Source: Streptomyces sp. NBC_01294 (lineage in GTDB: Bacteria > Actinomycetota > Actinomycetes > Streptomycetales > Streptomycetaceae). Taken from it: a stretch of 64,000 bases of DNA. The position numbers were made by a program, and so were the translations under genes. This document shows positions 12,124 through 20,924 of this stretch, one piece after another. The stretch's first letter is position 1; every line of letters begins with the position of its first letter. Where the stretch lies: the NCBI RefSeq assembly GCF_035917235.1, contig NZ_CP108423.1, forward strand, positions 6,663,501 through 6,727,500, read 5' to 3'. A model generated the notes under the pieces. That model searched no databases and was not told the origin of the DNA. It saw only the letters and a program-made list of their open reading frames with translations.

Positions 12124-14256
12124 GTGAGCAGCGCGAACGAGCCAGAGCAGCGGGGCGCGGACCAGGGTCCCGACGGTCCGCCGGAGCAGCTTGCGCTGAT
12201 GCGGGAGATGGTCGCCGAGGCGAAGGCCAAGGCGCCCAAGGCCAAGCCGCGCACCTGGCGGGGGGCCGCCCTGGCCGAGGAGCTGCCCGTCGCCCGGGTC
12301 CTGGTGAACAAGGGCGTCCTCCATCTCGACCGGACCTTCGACTACGCCGTGCCCGCCGAGCTCTCCGAGGCCGCGCAGCCGGGGGTCCGCGTCCGGGTCC
12401 GCTTCGGGGCCGGATCCCACCAGGTGCACGGCGGCCGCCGCGAAGGTGGCGGTCTCATCGACGGCTTCATCGTGGAGCGCCTCGCCGAGTCCGACTACAA
12501 CGGAGCCCTCGCCGCCCTCGCCCACGTGGTCTCGCCCGAAGTGGTGCTCAGCCCGCGCATGCTCGCGCTCGCCCGGGCCGTCGCCGACCGGTACGCCGGC
12601 AGTCTCGCCGACGTGCTCCAGCTCGCCCTGCCCGCACGGAGCGCCCGCGCCGAGGCCAAGCCCTCACCCGAGCCGCTGCCCCCGCCCGCCGCGCCCGAGC
12701 CCGGCGGCTGGGAGCGGTACGGCGCCGGGCCCGGCTTCCTGCGCGCGCTGGCCACCGGCGCCGCCCCGCGCGCCGTGTGGACCGCGCTGCCCGGCCCCGG
12801 CTGGGCCGACGAACTCGCCCGTGCCATGGCCGCCACCCTGGCCTCCGGCCGCGGGGCCCTCGCCGTGCTCCCCGACGGGCGGACCGCCGGCCGGGTCGAC
12901 GCGGCGCTGACCGCCCTCCTCGGCGAGGGACGGCACGCCCTGCTGACCGCAGAATCCGGGCCCGAGAAGCGCTACCGCCAGTGGCTCGCCGTGCACCGCG
13001 GCTCGGTGCGTGCCGTCGTCGGCACCCGGGCCGCGATGTTCGCCCCCGTACGGGACCTCGGACTGGTCGCGATCTGGGACGACGGGGACTCCAGCCACAG
13101 TGACGACAACGCCCCCTTCCCGCACGTCCGGGAGGTACTGGAGCTGCGCGCGGTCAACGACGGCTGCGGCTTCCTCGCCGGGTCCACCAGCTGCACCGTG
13201 GAGGCCGCCCAGCTGGTCGAGTCCGGCTGGGCCCGGCCGCTGGTCGCGAGCCGCGAGACGGTACGGGAGTGCGCCCCGCGGATCCGCACCGTCGGCGACG
13301 AACTGCTGGCCCGCGACGAGGCGGCCCGGGCCGCACGACTGCCGAGCCTGGCGTGGGAGACCGTACGGGAAGGGCTGAAGACCGGGCCCGTCCTGGTCCA
13401 GGTGCCCCGGCGGGGCTACGTGCCCCGGCTGGCGTGCGAGCGCTGCCGGACCCCCGCCCGCTGTACGGTCTGCGCGGGGCCGCTGGAGGCGCCCGACGCG
13501 CGTGACCTGCAGTGCGGCTGGTGCGGGCGGGCAGAGCCGTCCTGGCACTGCGAGGAGTGCGGGTCGCTGCGGCTGCGGGCCCGGGTGGTGGGCGCGCGGC
13601 GCACGGCGGAGGAACTGGGACGGGCCTTCCCGGCCGTGCCCGTACGGACCTCCGGGCGCGACCACGTCCTGGACGAGGTGCCGGACCGGCCGGCGCTGGT
13701 GGTGTGCACCCCGGGCGCCGAGCCGGTGGCGGCGGGCGCGGGGTACACGGCCGCGCTGCTGCTCGACGGGTGGGCCATGCTGACCCGGCCCGACCTGCGG
13801 GCCGGGGAGGACGCGCTGCGCCGGTGGATCGCGGCCGCCTCGCTGGTCCGGGGGGACGGGCAGGTCGTCGTGGTCGCCGAGCCCACGCTGCGGCCGGTGC
13901 AGGCCCTCGTGCGCTGGGACCCCGTGGGCCACGCCGTACGGGAGCTCGCGGAGCGGGCCCAGCTCGGCTTCCCACCGGTGTCCCGGATGGCGGCGGTGGC
14001 CGGCCGGGGCGAGGCGGTCGAGGCCTTCCTGGCCGGTGCCGGGCTGCCGCCCGACGCCGAGATCCTGGGCCCGGTGCCGCTCGCCGGGCGGCGCGGGGAG
14101 CCGTCCCCGGGGGAGCGGGCCCTGGTCCGGGTCCCGCCGGGAAGCGGCGCCGCCCTGGCGGCCGCCCTGAAGTCGGCGCAGGCGGCCCGCATGGCACGGG
14201 GCGTCCCTGCGGCGGAGGCGGTGCGGGTCCGGATCGATCCGTTGGACATCGGCTGA
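12124..14256 (+). CDS. priA: Primosomal protein N' homologue without helicase motifs
   Basis: A 710-aa protein from GTG 12124 (VSSANEPEQRG). The N-terminal DNA-binding domain starts near PVARVLVNKGVLHLDRTFDYAVP. A cysteine-rich zinc region lies at about residues 438-479 (CERC, CTVC, CGWC, CEEC), as in PriA. The ATPase core is degraded: where E. coli PriA has the Walker A GxTGSGKT there is only ALPGPGWADE, and the DEEH box is replaced by IWDDGDSSHSDD. The protein therefore probably keeps a structural replication-restart or primosome-loading role without helicase activity, as recognised for actinobacterial PriA. It is alone on its transcript between two hairpins. Confidence 0.92.
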   Translation: MSSANEPEQRGADQGPDGPPEQLALMREMVAEAKAKAPKAKPRTWRGAALAEELPVARVLVNKGVLHLDRTFDYAVPAELSEAAQPGVRVRVRFGAGSHQVHGGRREGGGLIDGFIVERLAESDYNGALAALAHVVSPEVVLSPRMLALARAVADRYAGSLADVLQLALPARSARAEAKPSPEPLPPPAAPEPGGWERYGAGPGFLRALATGAAPRAVWTALPGPGWADELARAMAATLASGRGALAVLPDGRTAGRVDAALTALLGEGRHALLTAESGPEKRYRQWLAVHRGSVRAVVGTRAAMFAPVRDLGLVAIWDDGDSSHSDDNAPFPHVREVLELRAVNDGCGFLAGSTSCTVEAAQLVESGWARPLVASRETVRECAPRIRTVGDELLARDEAARAARLPSLAWETVREGLKTGPVLVQVPRRGYVPRLACERCRTPARCTVCAGPLEAPDARDLQCGWCGRAEPSWHCEECGSLRLRARVVGARRTAEELGRAFPAVPVRTSGRDHVLDEVPDRPALVVCTPGAEPVAAGAGYTAALLLDGWAMLTRPDLRAGEDALRRWIAAASLVRGDGQVVVVAEPTLRPVQALVRWDPVGHAVRELAERAQLGFPPVSRMAAVAGRGEAVEAFLAGAGLPPDAEILGPVPLAGRRGEPSPGERALVRVPPGSGAALAAALKSAQAARMARGVPAAEAVRVRIDPLDIG

Positions 14257-14305
14257 CGCCGAACGCCGAACGCCGAAGCGGGAACACCGACGCCGGAACG
14301 CCGAC

Positions 14306-14345
14306 GCCCCCGGCGGGGCGACCGTGCGGTCGCCCCGCCGGGGGC
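14306..14345. terminator. Bidirectional hairpin between priA and the convergent gene
   Basis: A perfect 18-bp stem with a 4-nt loop (GTGC) lies between the convergent ends of priA and the minus-strand gene at 14410, so it can serve both. Confidence 0.85.
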
Positions 14346-14409
14346 GGATCCAGGTGCGGCGAGCGGGGACCGGCCGTCGGGGGTCGGCGTCCCGGCGGCG
14401 GGACGCGCG

Positions 14410-14958
14410 TCAGCCGTTGCGCGGACCGGGGAGGGCGGGGGAGCGGGGGGCCTCGCCCAGGCTGCGTCCGGGCGGCCCGGCGGCCGCGGCCTGGGCCTCC
14501 TCGCGCATCGGCTGCGGCGGCACCGAGCGGGCGGCCGGGACGGTCGGCAGCGGCCCGAGGGTCCGCGTCGCCGTCCCCTCGGCCAGCGGCTCCGCCGACT
14601 CGGCGGACTGCGCCCGGCGGGCACCGTAGCGGCGGTGCACGGCCTGCTTGGTGACACCCAGCGCCGAGCCGACCGCGTCCCACGAGAAACCGAGCGAACG
14701 GTCGAAGTCCACCGCAGCGGTGACCAGCGTCTCGACGCTGTCCCGCAGCTCCTGCGCGAGGCGGACGGTGGGCGCGGGCGCCCGGCCGTAGACGACGAAG
14801 CCCGTGGAGGGACCTGAGCGGCGCGGGCGGTACACGTTGCCGAGCTGGGCGGTGAGCGTACGCAGAGCATCCACCTGCCGGCGAACCCGCTCGATGTCCC
14901 GCACCAGGAGGTGCAGGCTGGCCCGGGCTTGGGCGTCGTGGGTGGCGTGGTCGGCCAT
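14410..14958 (-). CDS. HTH-containing conserved hypothetical protein
   Basis: A 182-aa protein encoded opposite to its neighbours. Residues about 1-55 form a charged helical region ([19 protein letters not shown]). A helix-turn-helix follows near residues 90-112 ([22 protein letters not shown]), the pattern of a sequence-specific DNA-binding motif. The C-terminal 60 residues are Pro/Ala-rich and probably disordered. This suggests a small DNA-binding regulator. An inverted repeat 70-90 nt upstream of the start may be its own operator. The gene sits between priA and fmt; I know no function for it. Confidence 0.75.
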   Translation of the reverse strand: MADHATHDAQARASLHLLVRDIERVRRQVDALRTLTAQLGNVYRPRRSGPSTGFVVYGRAPAPTVRLAQELRDSVETLVTAAVDFDRSLGFSWDAVGSALGVTKQAVHRRYGARRAQSAESAEPLAEGTATRTLGPLPTVPAARSVPPQPMREEAQAAAAGPPGRSLGEAPRSPALPGPRNG

Positions 14959-15026
14959 GAAGAAGCCTCTCGAACCGGTGCTGAAGGGCGGATCGGGCCG
15001 CAGACACCGTTCACACGCGGCCCGTT

Positions 15027-15048
15027 TTGGTCAATCTCTCTTGACCAA
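15027..15048. promoter_or_regulatory. Inverted repeat upstream of the HTH gene
   Basis: TTGGTCAA and TTGACCAA form a perfect 8-bp inverted repeat with a 6-nt spacer. It lies in the divergent gap between the HTH gene and fmt. Read on the minus strand it includes TTGACC, a good -35 box. It could be an operator for autoregulation of the HTH protein or part of the divergent promoters. Confidence 0.5.
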
Positions 15049-15174
15049 CGCGCCACCCGTCGCCCAGGTCACGCTGTGGGGGCGTGTCGGCATATGCGAG
15101 AGGCGCGCGGGTGTGCGTACGCCCCCTCAACACCGCAGGTGGGGCGACCGGCAGCCCCCTGCGCCGGCGCCCCA

Positions 15175-15180
15175 TAGACT
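15175..15180 (+). promoter_or_regulatory. Candidate -10 box of fmt
   Basis: TAGACT, 40 nt before the fmt GTG, fits a Streptomyces -10 element. No convincing -35 is present, so the assignment is tentative. Confidence 0.3.
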
Positions 15181-15219
15181 GGTGCGCTGCTGACAGCCGA
15201 GATAGCGAGGTAGGACCCA

Positions 15220-16164
15220 GTGAAGCTCGTCTTCGCAGGCACCCCCGAGGTCGCCGTACCCGCCCTGGACGCCCTGATCTCCTCCGGGCGGCACGAGGTC
15301 GCCGCCGTCGTCACCCGGCCCGACGCACCGGCCGGCCGCGGCCGGCGGCTCGTCGCCAGCCCGGTCGCCGAACGCGCCGAGGAAGCGGGCATCGAGGTGC
15401 TCAAGCCCGTCCGCCCCCGCGACCCCGACTTCCAGGCCCGGCTGCGCGAGATCGCCCCGGACTGCTGCCCGGTCGTCGCCTACGGCGCCCTGATCCCCAA
15501 GAGCGCCCTCGACATCCCCCGGCACGGCTGGGTCAACCTGCACTTCTCGCTGCTCCCCGCCTGGCGCGGAGCCGCGCCCGTCCAGCAGTCGATCATGGCG
15601 GGGGACCAGGTCACCGGCGCCTCCACCTTCCAGATCGAGGAGGGCCTGGACACCGGCCCGGTCTACGGCATCCTCACCGAGGAGATCCGGCCCACCGACA
15701 CCAGCGGCGACCTGCTCACCCGGCTCGCCTTCGCCGGGTCCGGACTGCTGGCCGCCACCATGGACGGCATCGAGGACGGCACCCTGCGCGCCGTCGCCCA
15801 GCCCCACGACGGGATCTCCCTCGCGCCCAAGATCACCGTCGAGGACGCCCGGATCGACTGGGCCGCCCCCGCGATGCGCGCCGACCGCGTGGTGCGCGGC
15901 TGCACGCCGGCGCCGGGTGCGTGGACCGTCTTCCGCGGCGAGCGGCTCAAGCTGATCGCGCTGGGCCTGGTGCCCGACCGTACGGACCTGGCGCCGGGCG
16001 TGCTGGCCCCGGCCAAGAACAACGTCCACGTCGGGACCGGCTCGCACGCGGTGGAGCTGCTGTGGGTGCAGCCGCAGGGCAAGAAGCCGATGCGGGCCGC
16101 CGACTGGGCCCGCGGGGTGCGGATCGCGCCGGGCGAGCGGCTCGGCGGGGCCGACGTAGGCTGA
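15220..16164 (+). CDS. fmt: Methionyl-tRNA formyltransferase
   Basis: A 314-aa protein from GTG 15220. The N-terminal formyl-transferase Rossmann domain shows [19 protein letters not shown], then the catalytic region with the conserved Asn-His ([19 protein letters not shown]) and the Asp of [11 protein letters not shown]. The C-terminal OB-like tRNA-binding domain begins around residue 210. It formylates initiator Met-tRNA using 10-formyl-tetrahydrofolate. A GC hairpin separates it from rsmB, with which it is probably co-transcribed. Confidence 0.97.
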   Translation: MKLVFAGTPEVAVPALDALISSGRHEVAAVVTRPDAPAGRGRRLVASPVAERAEEAGIEVLKPVRPRDPDFQARLREIAPDCCPVVAYGALIPKSALDIPRHGWVNLHFSLLPAWRGAAPVQQSIMAGDQVTGASTFQIEEGLDTGPVYGILTEEIRPTDTSGDLLTRLAFAGSGLLAATMDGIEDGTLRAVAQPHDGISLAPKITVEDARIDWAAPAMRADRVVRGCTPAPGAWTVFRGERLKLIALGLVPDRTDLAPGVLAPAKNNVHVGTGSHAVELLWVQPQGKKPMRAADWARGVRIAPGERLGGADVG

Positions 16165-16169
16165 ATCCA

Positions 16170-16194
16170 CCCGCGCCGCTCGCGGCGGCGCGGG
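16170..16194 (+). terminator. Short hairpin between fmt and rsmB
   Basis: A perfect 10-bp stem (CCCGCGCCGC with GCGGCGCGGG) and 5-nt loop lies 6 nt after the fmt stop. The 16231-16273 stretch after it is a pyrimidine-rich tract. It may attenuate rather than fully terminate. Confidence 0.5.
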
Positions 16195-16307
16195 CACAGC
16201 GGCCCCGCACGGCCCGCCCCTGCGGGGCGCCGGCCCCTCCACCTCTCCACCTCCTCACCCCTCTCCCTCATCACCGCAGCACCTCGTAAACCCGGAGCAC
16301 CTTTCAC

Positions 16308-17768
16308 GTGAGCGAACAGCCCCGTCCCCGTCGCAAGCCCGCAGGCAACCGGCCGGCCAAGCCGCACCGCCGGCCCCAGAAGGACCCCGTCCGGATGCTG
16401 GCCTTCGAGGTGCTGCGGGCGGTGGGCGAGCGTGACGCCTACGCCAACCTCGTCCTGCCGCCGCTGCTCAAGAAGGCCCGCCAGGACGAGAGCTTCCAGG
16501 CGCGCGACGCGGCCCTGGCCACGGAACTGGTCTACGGGACGCTGCGCAGGCAGGGCACGTACGACGCCGTGATCAAGGCGTGCATCGACCGGCCGCTGCG
16601 CGAGGTGGACCCGCCGGTGCTGGACGTGCTCTCGCTCGGCGCGCACCAGCTGCTGGGCACCCGCATCCCCACGCACGCGGCGGTCTCGGCCAGCGTGGAG
16701 CTGGCCCGCGTGGTGCTCGGGGACGGGCGCGCCAAGTTCGTGAACGCAGTCCTGCGGAAGATCGCCGCGCACGACCTGGACGGCTGGCTGGAGCGGGTCG
16801 CGCCGCCCTACGAGGACGACGCCGAGGAACACCTCGCGGTGTACCACTCGCACCCCAGGTGGGTCGTCAGCGCCCTGTGGGACGCGCTTGGCGGCGGCCG
16901 GGCGGGCATCGAGGACCTGCTGGAGGCCGACAACGAGCGGCCCGAGGTGACGCTCGTGGCGCGGCCGGGCCGGTCCACGAAGGAAGAGCTGCTGGAGGCG
17001 GTCGGCGAGGAGTCGGCGCTGCCCGGGCGCTGGTCGCCGTACGCGGTCCGGATGTCCGAGGGCGGCGAGCCGGGCGCGCTGGAGGCGGTGCGCGAGGGCC
17101 GCGCCGGTGTGCAGGACGAGGGCAGCCAGCTGGTGGCGATGGCCCTGGCGGCCGTTCCGGTCGAGGGCAGCGACGAGCGCTGGCTCGACGGCTGCGCGGG
17201 CCCCGGCGGCAAGGCGGCGCTGCTCGCGGCGCTCGCGGCGCAGCGCGGGGCGTTCCTGCTGGCCTCGGAGAAGCAGCCGCACCGGGCGCGGCTCGTGGAG
17301 CGCGCGCTGGCGGGCAACCCGGGCCCGTACCAGGTCATCACGGCGGACGGCACCCGGCCGCCGTGGCTGCCCGGCTCCTTCGACCGCGTCCTGATGGACG
17401 TCCCCTGCACCGGCCTGGGCGCGCTGCGGCGCCGCCCGGAGGCCCGCTGGCGCCGCCGCCCGGAGGACCTGGAGGGCTTCGCACCGCTCCAGCGCGGGCT
17501 GCTGCGCGAGGCACTGTCGGCGGTGCGGGTGGGCGGCGTCGTGGGCTACGCGACCTGCTCGCCGCACCTGGCGGAGACCCGGGTCGTCGTGGACGACGTC
17601 CTGAAGGGCCGCGGCGCGGGCGCGTCGCCGGTGTCCGCGGAACTGATCGACGCGAGGCCGTTCATGGCGGGCGTACCGGCCCTGGGCGACGGCCCGGACG
17701 TCCAACTGTGGCCCCACCTGCACGGAACGGACGCGATGTACCTGGCCCTGCTGCGCCGCACGGCGTAG
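16308..17768 (+). CDS. rsmB: 16S rRNA (cytosine-967-C5)-methyltransferase
   Basis: A 486-aa protein from GTG 16308. After a basic N-terminus (PRPRRKPAGNRPAKPHRRPQ) comes a NusB-like RNA-binding domain (about residues 30-165; AFEVLRAVGERDAYANLVLP). The Rossmann methyltransferase domain follows with the SAM loop DGCAGPGGKAA. The two conserved cysteines of RNA m5C methyltransferases are in MDVPCTGLG and YATCSPH. It methylates C967 of 16S rRNA in the small-subunit assembly pathway. It marks the end of the conserved core block; the next gene to the right belongs to an accessory island. Confidence 0.96.
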   Translation: MSEQPRPRRKPAGNRPAKPHRRPQKDPVRMLAFEVLRAVGERDAYANLVLPPLLKKARQDESFQARDAALATELVYGTLRRQGTYDAVIKACIDRPLREVDPPVLDVLSLGAHQLLGTRIPTHAAVSASVELARVVLGDGRAKFVNAVLRKIAAHDLDGWLERVAPPYEDDAEEHLAVYHSHPRWVVSALWDALGGGRAGIEDLLEADNERPEVTLVARPGRSTKEELLEAVGEESALPGRWSPYAVRMSEGGEPGALEAVREGRAGVQDEGSQLVAMALAAVPVEGSDERWLDGCAGPGGKAALLAALAAQRGAFLLASEKQPHRARLVERALAGNPGPYQVITADGTRPPWLPGSFDRVLMDVPCTGLGALRRRPEARWRRRPEDLEGFAPLQRGLLREALSAVRVGGVVGYATCSPHLAETRVVVDDVLKGRGAGASPVSAELIDARPFMAGVPALGDGPDVQLWPHLHGTDAMYLALLRRTA

Positions 17769-17796
17769 CAGCGCACGGCTCGGCCCCGCACGGCCC

Positions 17797-17833
17797 GACA
17801 CCCCCCGCGATGATGCACGTCGCGGGGGGTGTC
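17797..17833 (+). terminator. Hairpin after rsmB
   Basis: A perfect 14-bp stem with a 9-nt loop begins 28 nt after the rsmB stop. Confidence 0.8.
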
Positions 17834-18202
17834 CCGTATCTGCGGTCTGCCGCGGCCCTGCCAGTGGGCGGCGGCGGACTGACGCCGTGAACCCTTCCCA
17901 GCCCGCCGCGGGCAACACGGTCCCGCACCCCCAACCGCCGCCGACGACCGCGACAGAGCCTGCGCGGTGGACGACCCGGCCGACGTGATCGCCGTCGGCG
18001 GGGTCGTGAAACGGCGAGGGGCTGTTCCGCGCTTTGTCACAACTCCGCGACAGGGGCGGCCGCTGGGCCGGAATGACCCTCATTCACTTTGCATACGTCA
18101 ATGCCGAGTTGATAGAAATGGATCACCTGTGCGGGTGGGCGGCGGCGCCGTCGGCCGGCGGCGGGGCACTCGAGAGAAGCGTTGTGAGGAACGGGGGACA
18201 AC
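17834..18202 (+). promoter_or_regulatory. 369-nt non-coding gap with candidate promoter
   Basis: No convincing gene is present. A relatively A/T-rich stretch near its end contains TTGCAT (18089-18094) and TAGAAA (18113-18118) separated by 18 nt, a plausible vegetative promoter for the toxin locus. GGGGGA then serves as ribosome binding site for the gene at 18203. The rest is GC-rich with no repeats that I can see. Confidence 0.4.
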
Positions 18203-18586
18203 GTGTCTACGTGGGACATCAAGCCGGCCGGCGTCCAAGGAGTCCTGAACAAAACTGCCGAAGCGGGCAGCAAGTTCGAGGAAGAGTTCACGTCGTGCAG
18301 CGACGGTGTGGTCGGCGCCGCGACGTGGGCGGGCACGATGGTGCTGGGCGGGACCGAGCTGCCCAAGGAGGGCGCGTTCGGCCCTGTGGCCCAGGCATTG
18401 CTTGAGTTTCAGCAGCGAACGGAAAGCGACCTGAAGTTCCTTCCCGTCCGGACGGGAAAGTCCATCACCGGTGCACGCCTGGCCACTGAGGAATACGTCA
18501 AGGGCGACCTGCAGATGGCGAAGAACAAGCAGGAGGAGTACTCCAAGGCTCCGACCGCGGAAGAGCTGAAGGGCCCCAAGAAGTGA
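18203..18586 (+). CDS. Small WXG-like (DUF6507-type) protein
   Basis: A 127-aa protein from GTG 18203 with a GGGGGA site upstream. It begins STWDIKPAGVQGVLNKTAE and is mostly helical, with conserved Trp-Asp near the N-terminus and KFEEEF in the middle. I associate this pattern with the Streptomyces DUF6507 family, small helical proteins found next to large WXG/LXG-type toxins. It ends in GTGA overlap with the toxin gene, so the pair is translationally coupled and may form a heterodimeric type VII secretion substrate, as WXG100 pairs do. No classical central WXG motif is present, so the family call is moderate. Confidence 0.65.
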   Translation: MSTWDIKPAGVQGVLNKTAEAGSKFEEEFTSCSDGVVGAATWAGTMVLGGTELPKEGAFGPVAQALLEFQQRTESDLKFLPVRTGKSITGARLATEEYVKGDLQMAKNKQEEYSKAPTAEELKGPKK

Positions 18587-20916
18587 TCGACGTCGGGAAG
18601 ATACCGACCTTCACCGGCAACCTGGACACCCTGGAGACACACGCGGCCGCGCTCAAGACGACCGCCTCCAGCATCCGCGGTACGGGCAGGGACGTGCACA
18701 ACGCCTTCCAGGCGCTGGATCCGGTCTATGACGCCCCCGAGCAGGAGGAGTTGCTCGACTCGACGCTTCCGGTGCGGGACAAGGCGGACGCGTTCGCGAC
18801 GAAGCTGGAGTCCGTCAGCGGCACGCTGACGAGCTTCGCGTCGACCGCCCGCCCGCTGGTGGACAAGATGAAGCAACTCCGCATCGACGCTGAGAAGTTC
18901 GTCGTGGAGAACAAGGACGACGAGGACTGGCAGCAGGACCAGGGCAAGATCGACGAGAACGCGCGCCTTGTCCGTGAGGTCGGCGTGACGTGGGTGGCGT
19001 TCCAGGGCGTCGAGCGCGACGCGGCCAACAAGATCACCACGCTGGTGGGCGGCACGCACTTCGTCGTCGACGACGGCTCCCACAAGGCCGGCATGTACGG
19101 CTTCAAGGAGAGCGACGTCAAGGACGCCAAGGAGACACCTTGGGGGACGGCCGACGGGCGCGAGTACACGGGCCTGCGGGCCGCGTGGGAGTGGACGAAG
19201 GACAAGGTCGGCAGCGGCCTGAAGGGCTTCTTCGTCGACGGCGTCTGGGGCACCCTCAAGGGCCTCGGCAACATGGTCAACGTGTTCGACATGGACACCC
19301 TCAAGAAGACCTGGTCGGGCATCGGCGACGTCTTCGAGGGTGTCAGCGGCTACCTCCTCACGCCGTGGGACTGGGTGATGGACAAGACGCTCGGCCCGGC
19401 CGACCACACCGAGCGCGAGAAGAACAAGGCGGCCCTGCGCAACTTCGGCAAGTCGCTGGTCGCGTGGGACGAGTGGGGCAAGGATCCGGCGCGGGCGGGC
19501 GGGACGGTGGTGTTCAACATCGTGACCATCGGCGCGGGTTCGTTCCTCAAGCTCGGCAAGGCCGGAAAGCTGGGCGTGGGCTCGGAGATCGCGACCGTGG
19601 TGGGCAAGGCGGGCGTGCTCGTCGACCCGATGAGCTACCTCGGCAAGGCCGCGAACCTCACCAAGATCAAGGTCGGCGACCTGATGGAGGGTCTGAAGGC
19701 GAGCAAAGCGGGCGTGGACGACATGGCCCGCAACATGCCCGGCGGAACCTCCCCGCACCCGGCCGACACCACCGCACCCCCCGCAGGCGCCGGCGACAGG
19801 ACGCCGCCCGGCTACGAGTACGCCGACCCGCAGGGCAACAAGCGCGTCATCGGCCACGACGGCACCATCCGCGACGAGCACGGCAACGTCGTCCCCGACA
19901 CCGAGCCCGTCAGGGAGCCGCACAGGGGCGACCTGCCCAACACCCACGAGCCCGCCCCGGCCAGGGAACGCGTCCTCGAAGGCGCGGGCGGCCCGAGCCA
20001 CGTCGAAAACAGCACGGGCCACCCGCCCGGCGCCTCCCACAACGGTGGCTCCACGGCACCGCACGCCGGCCACGATCCGGCGGGCGGCGGCTCGCACACA
20101 CCGCCCTCCGCCGGTGGCGGACAGGACGGCGCGGGCCACACGACAGGTGGTCACCACGAGACCCCGGGCTCGGGCCCCGGCCAGGGCTCCGGCACCCCCC
20201 ACACCCCCACCGGCCCGGGCCACGATCTGCCGCCCCGGGGCGACGGCGAGGGTGCGCCTGGTCGCGGCGGGGACGAGGGCGACGGCAAGCCTGGTCACGG
20301 CAAGGATGAGGGCGACGGCAAGCCTGGTCACGGCAAGGATGAGGGCGACGGCGAACCTGGTCACGGCAAGGACGAGGGCGACGGCGAACCTGGTCACGGC
20401 AAGGACGAGGGCGACGGCGGGGGCGAGGGTGCCGGGGAGGGCGCGGGCGGGGACGGGACTCCGGTCAACGACCACCCCCTGGGCACTCCCGAAAATCCGC
20501 ACCCGGTGACCGACGTCCAGCAGGCCGACTTCATGAAGACCCAGAGCGAACTGGATGGACTCAGCAAGAAAAAGCAAATCGACCTGGTCGGCCGTGGTAT
20601 TGAGGTAAACGGTCAGAAATACAAACCGGAAGCACCTCTGCTCAAGGGTGCAAAGCATGGAATCGACTGGACTGAAGGGCCGGCGCGCGCAAGCAAGGAA
20701 GGCAAGCCGCAAGGGAAGTTCGGGACGCCGGCGGACGTCGCGTATGCTACGCAGCGCGCCGCTGATGTGGGGCCCGGAAAGACTGGATTCTTCAAGCTTC
20801 CCGAGGGGCATGGCTGCATCGAATACATGCCCGACGGTAAAACGCGGACGCCAAATGCCCTCTTTGTCAAGGTGTACCCCAACGGCAAGGTACACGCTTA
20901 CCCGACGACCCGATAG
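18583..20916 (+). CDS. Polymorphic toxin with WXG/LXG-like N-terminus and repeat linker
   Basis: A 777-aa protein starting at GTG 18583, overlapping the previous stop. Residues 1-110 are a helical WXG/LXG-like domain without a Sec signal. Residues about 185-395 hold a pre-toxin region with Trp/Gly-rich amphipathic segments (WTKDKVGSGLKGFFVDGVWG; GGTVVFNIVTIGAGSFL), which could insert in membranes. Residues about 395-625 form a Pro/Gly/His-rich disordered linker with an 11-aa repeat (DEGDGKPGHGK) four times over. The last about 130 residues are compact, with DWTEGPARASKEGK, GFFKLPEGHG and KVHAYP. GC drops sharply from about 20546, a sign of tip exchange. The tip is probably the toxic domain; its activity is not recognised (a small RNase fold is one possibility). 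The downstream genes are candidate immunity proteins. Confidence 0.75.
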   Translation: MIDVGKIPTFTGNLDTLETHAAALKTTASSIRGTGRDVHNAFQALDPVYDAPEQEELLDSTLPVRDKADAFATKLESVSGTLTSFASTARPLVDKMKQLRIDAEKFVVENKDDEDWQQDQGKIDENARLVREVGVTWVAFQGVERDAANKITTLVGGTHFVVDDGSHKAGMYGFKESDVKDAKETPWGTADGREYTGLRAAWEWTKDKVGSGLKGFFVDGVWGTLKGLGNMVNVFDMDTLKKTWSGIGDVFEGVSGYLLTPWDWVMDKTLGPADHTEREKNKAALRNFGKSLVAWDEWGKDPARAGGTVVFNIVTIGAGSFLKLGKAGKLGVGSEIATVVGKAGVLVDPMSYLGKAANLTKIKVGDLMEGLKASKAGVDDMARNMPGGTSPHPADTTAPPAGAGDRTPPGYEYADPQGNKRVIGHDGTIRDEHGNVVPDTEPVREPHRGDLPNTHEPAPARERVLEGAGGPSHVENSTGHPPGASHNGGSTAPHAGHDPAGGGSHTPPSAGGGQDGAGHTTGGHHETPGSGPGQGSGTPHTPTGPGHDLPPRGDGEGAPGRGGDEGDGKPGHGKDEGDGKPGHGKDEGDGEPGHGKDEGDGEPGHGKDEGDGGGEGAGEGAGGDGTPVNDHPLGTPENPHPVTDVQQADFMKTQSELDGLSKKKQIDLVGRGIEVNGQKYKPEAPLLKGAKHGIDWTEGPARASKEGKPQGKFGTPADVAYATQRAADVGPGKTGFFKLPEGHGCIEYMPDGKTRTPNALFVKVYPNGKVHAYPTTR
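20272..20418 (+). repeat. 33-nt in-frame repeat in the toxin linker
   Basis: Four consecutive 33-nt units (20272-20304, 20305-20337, 20338-20370, 20371-20403) and a partial fifth encode DEGDGKPGHGK or DEGDGEPGHGK. They lie just before the GC drop that marks the toxin tip and form a flexible linker likely to vary in copy number between strains. Confidence 0.85.
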
Positions 20917-20924
20917 GAACGACG

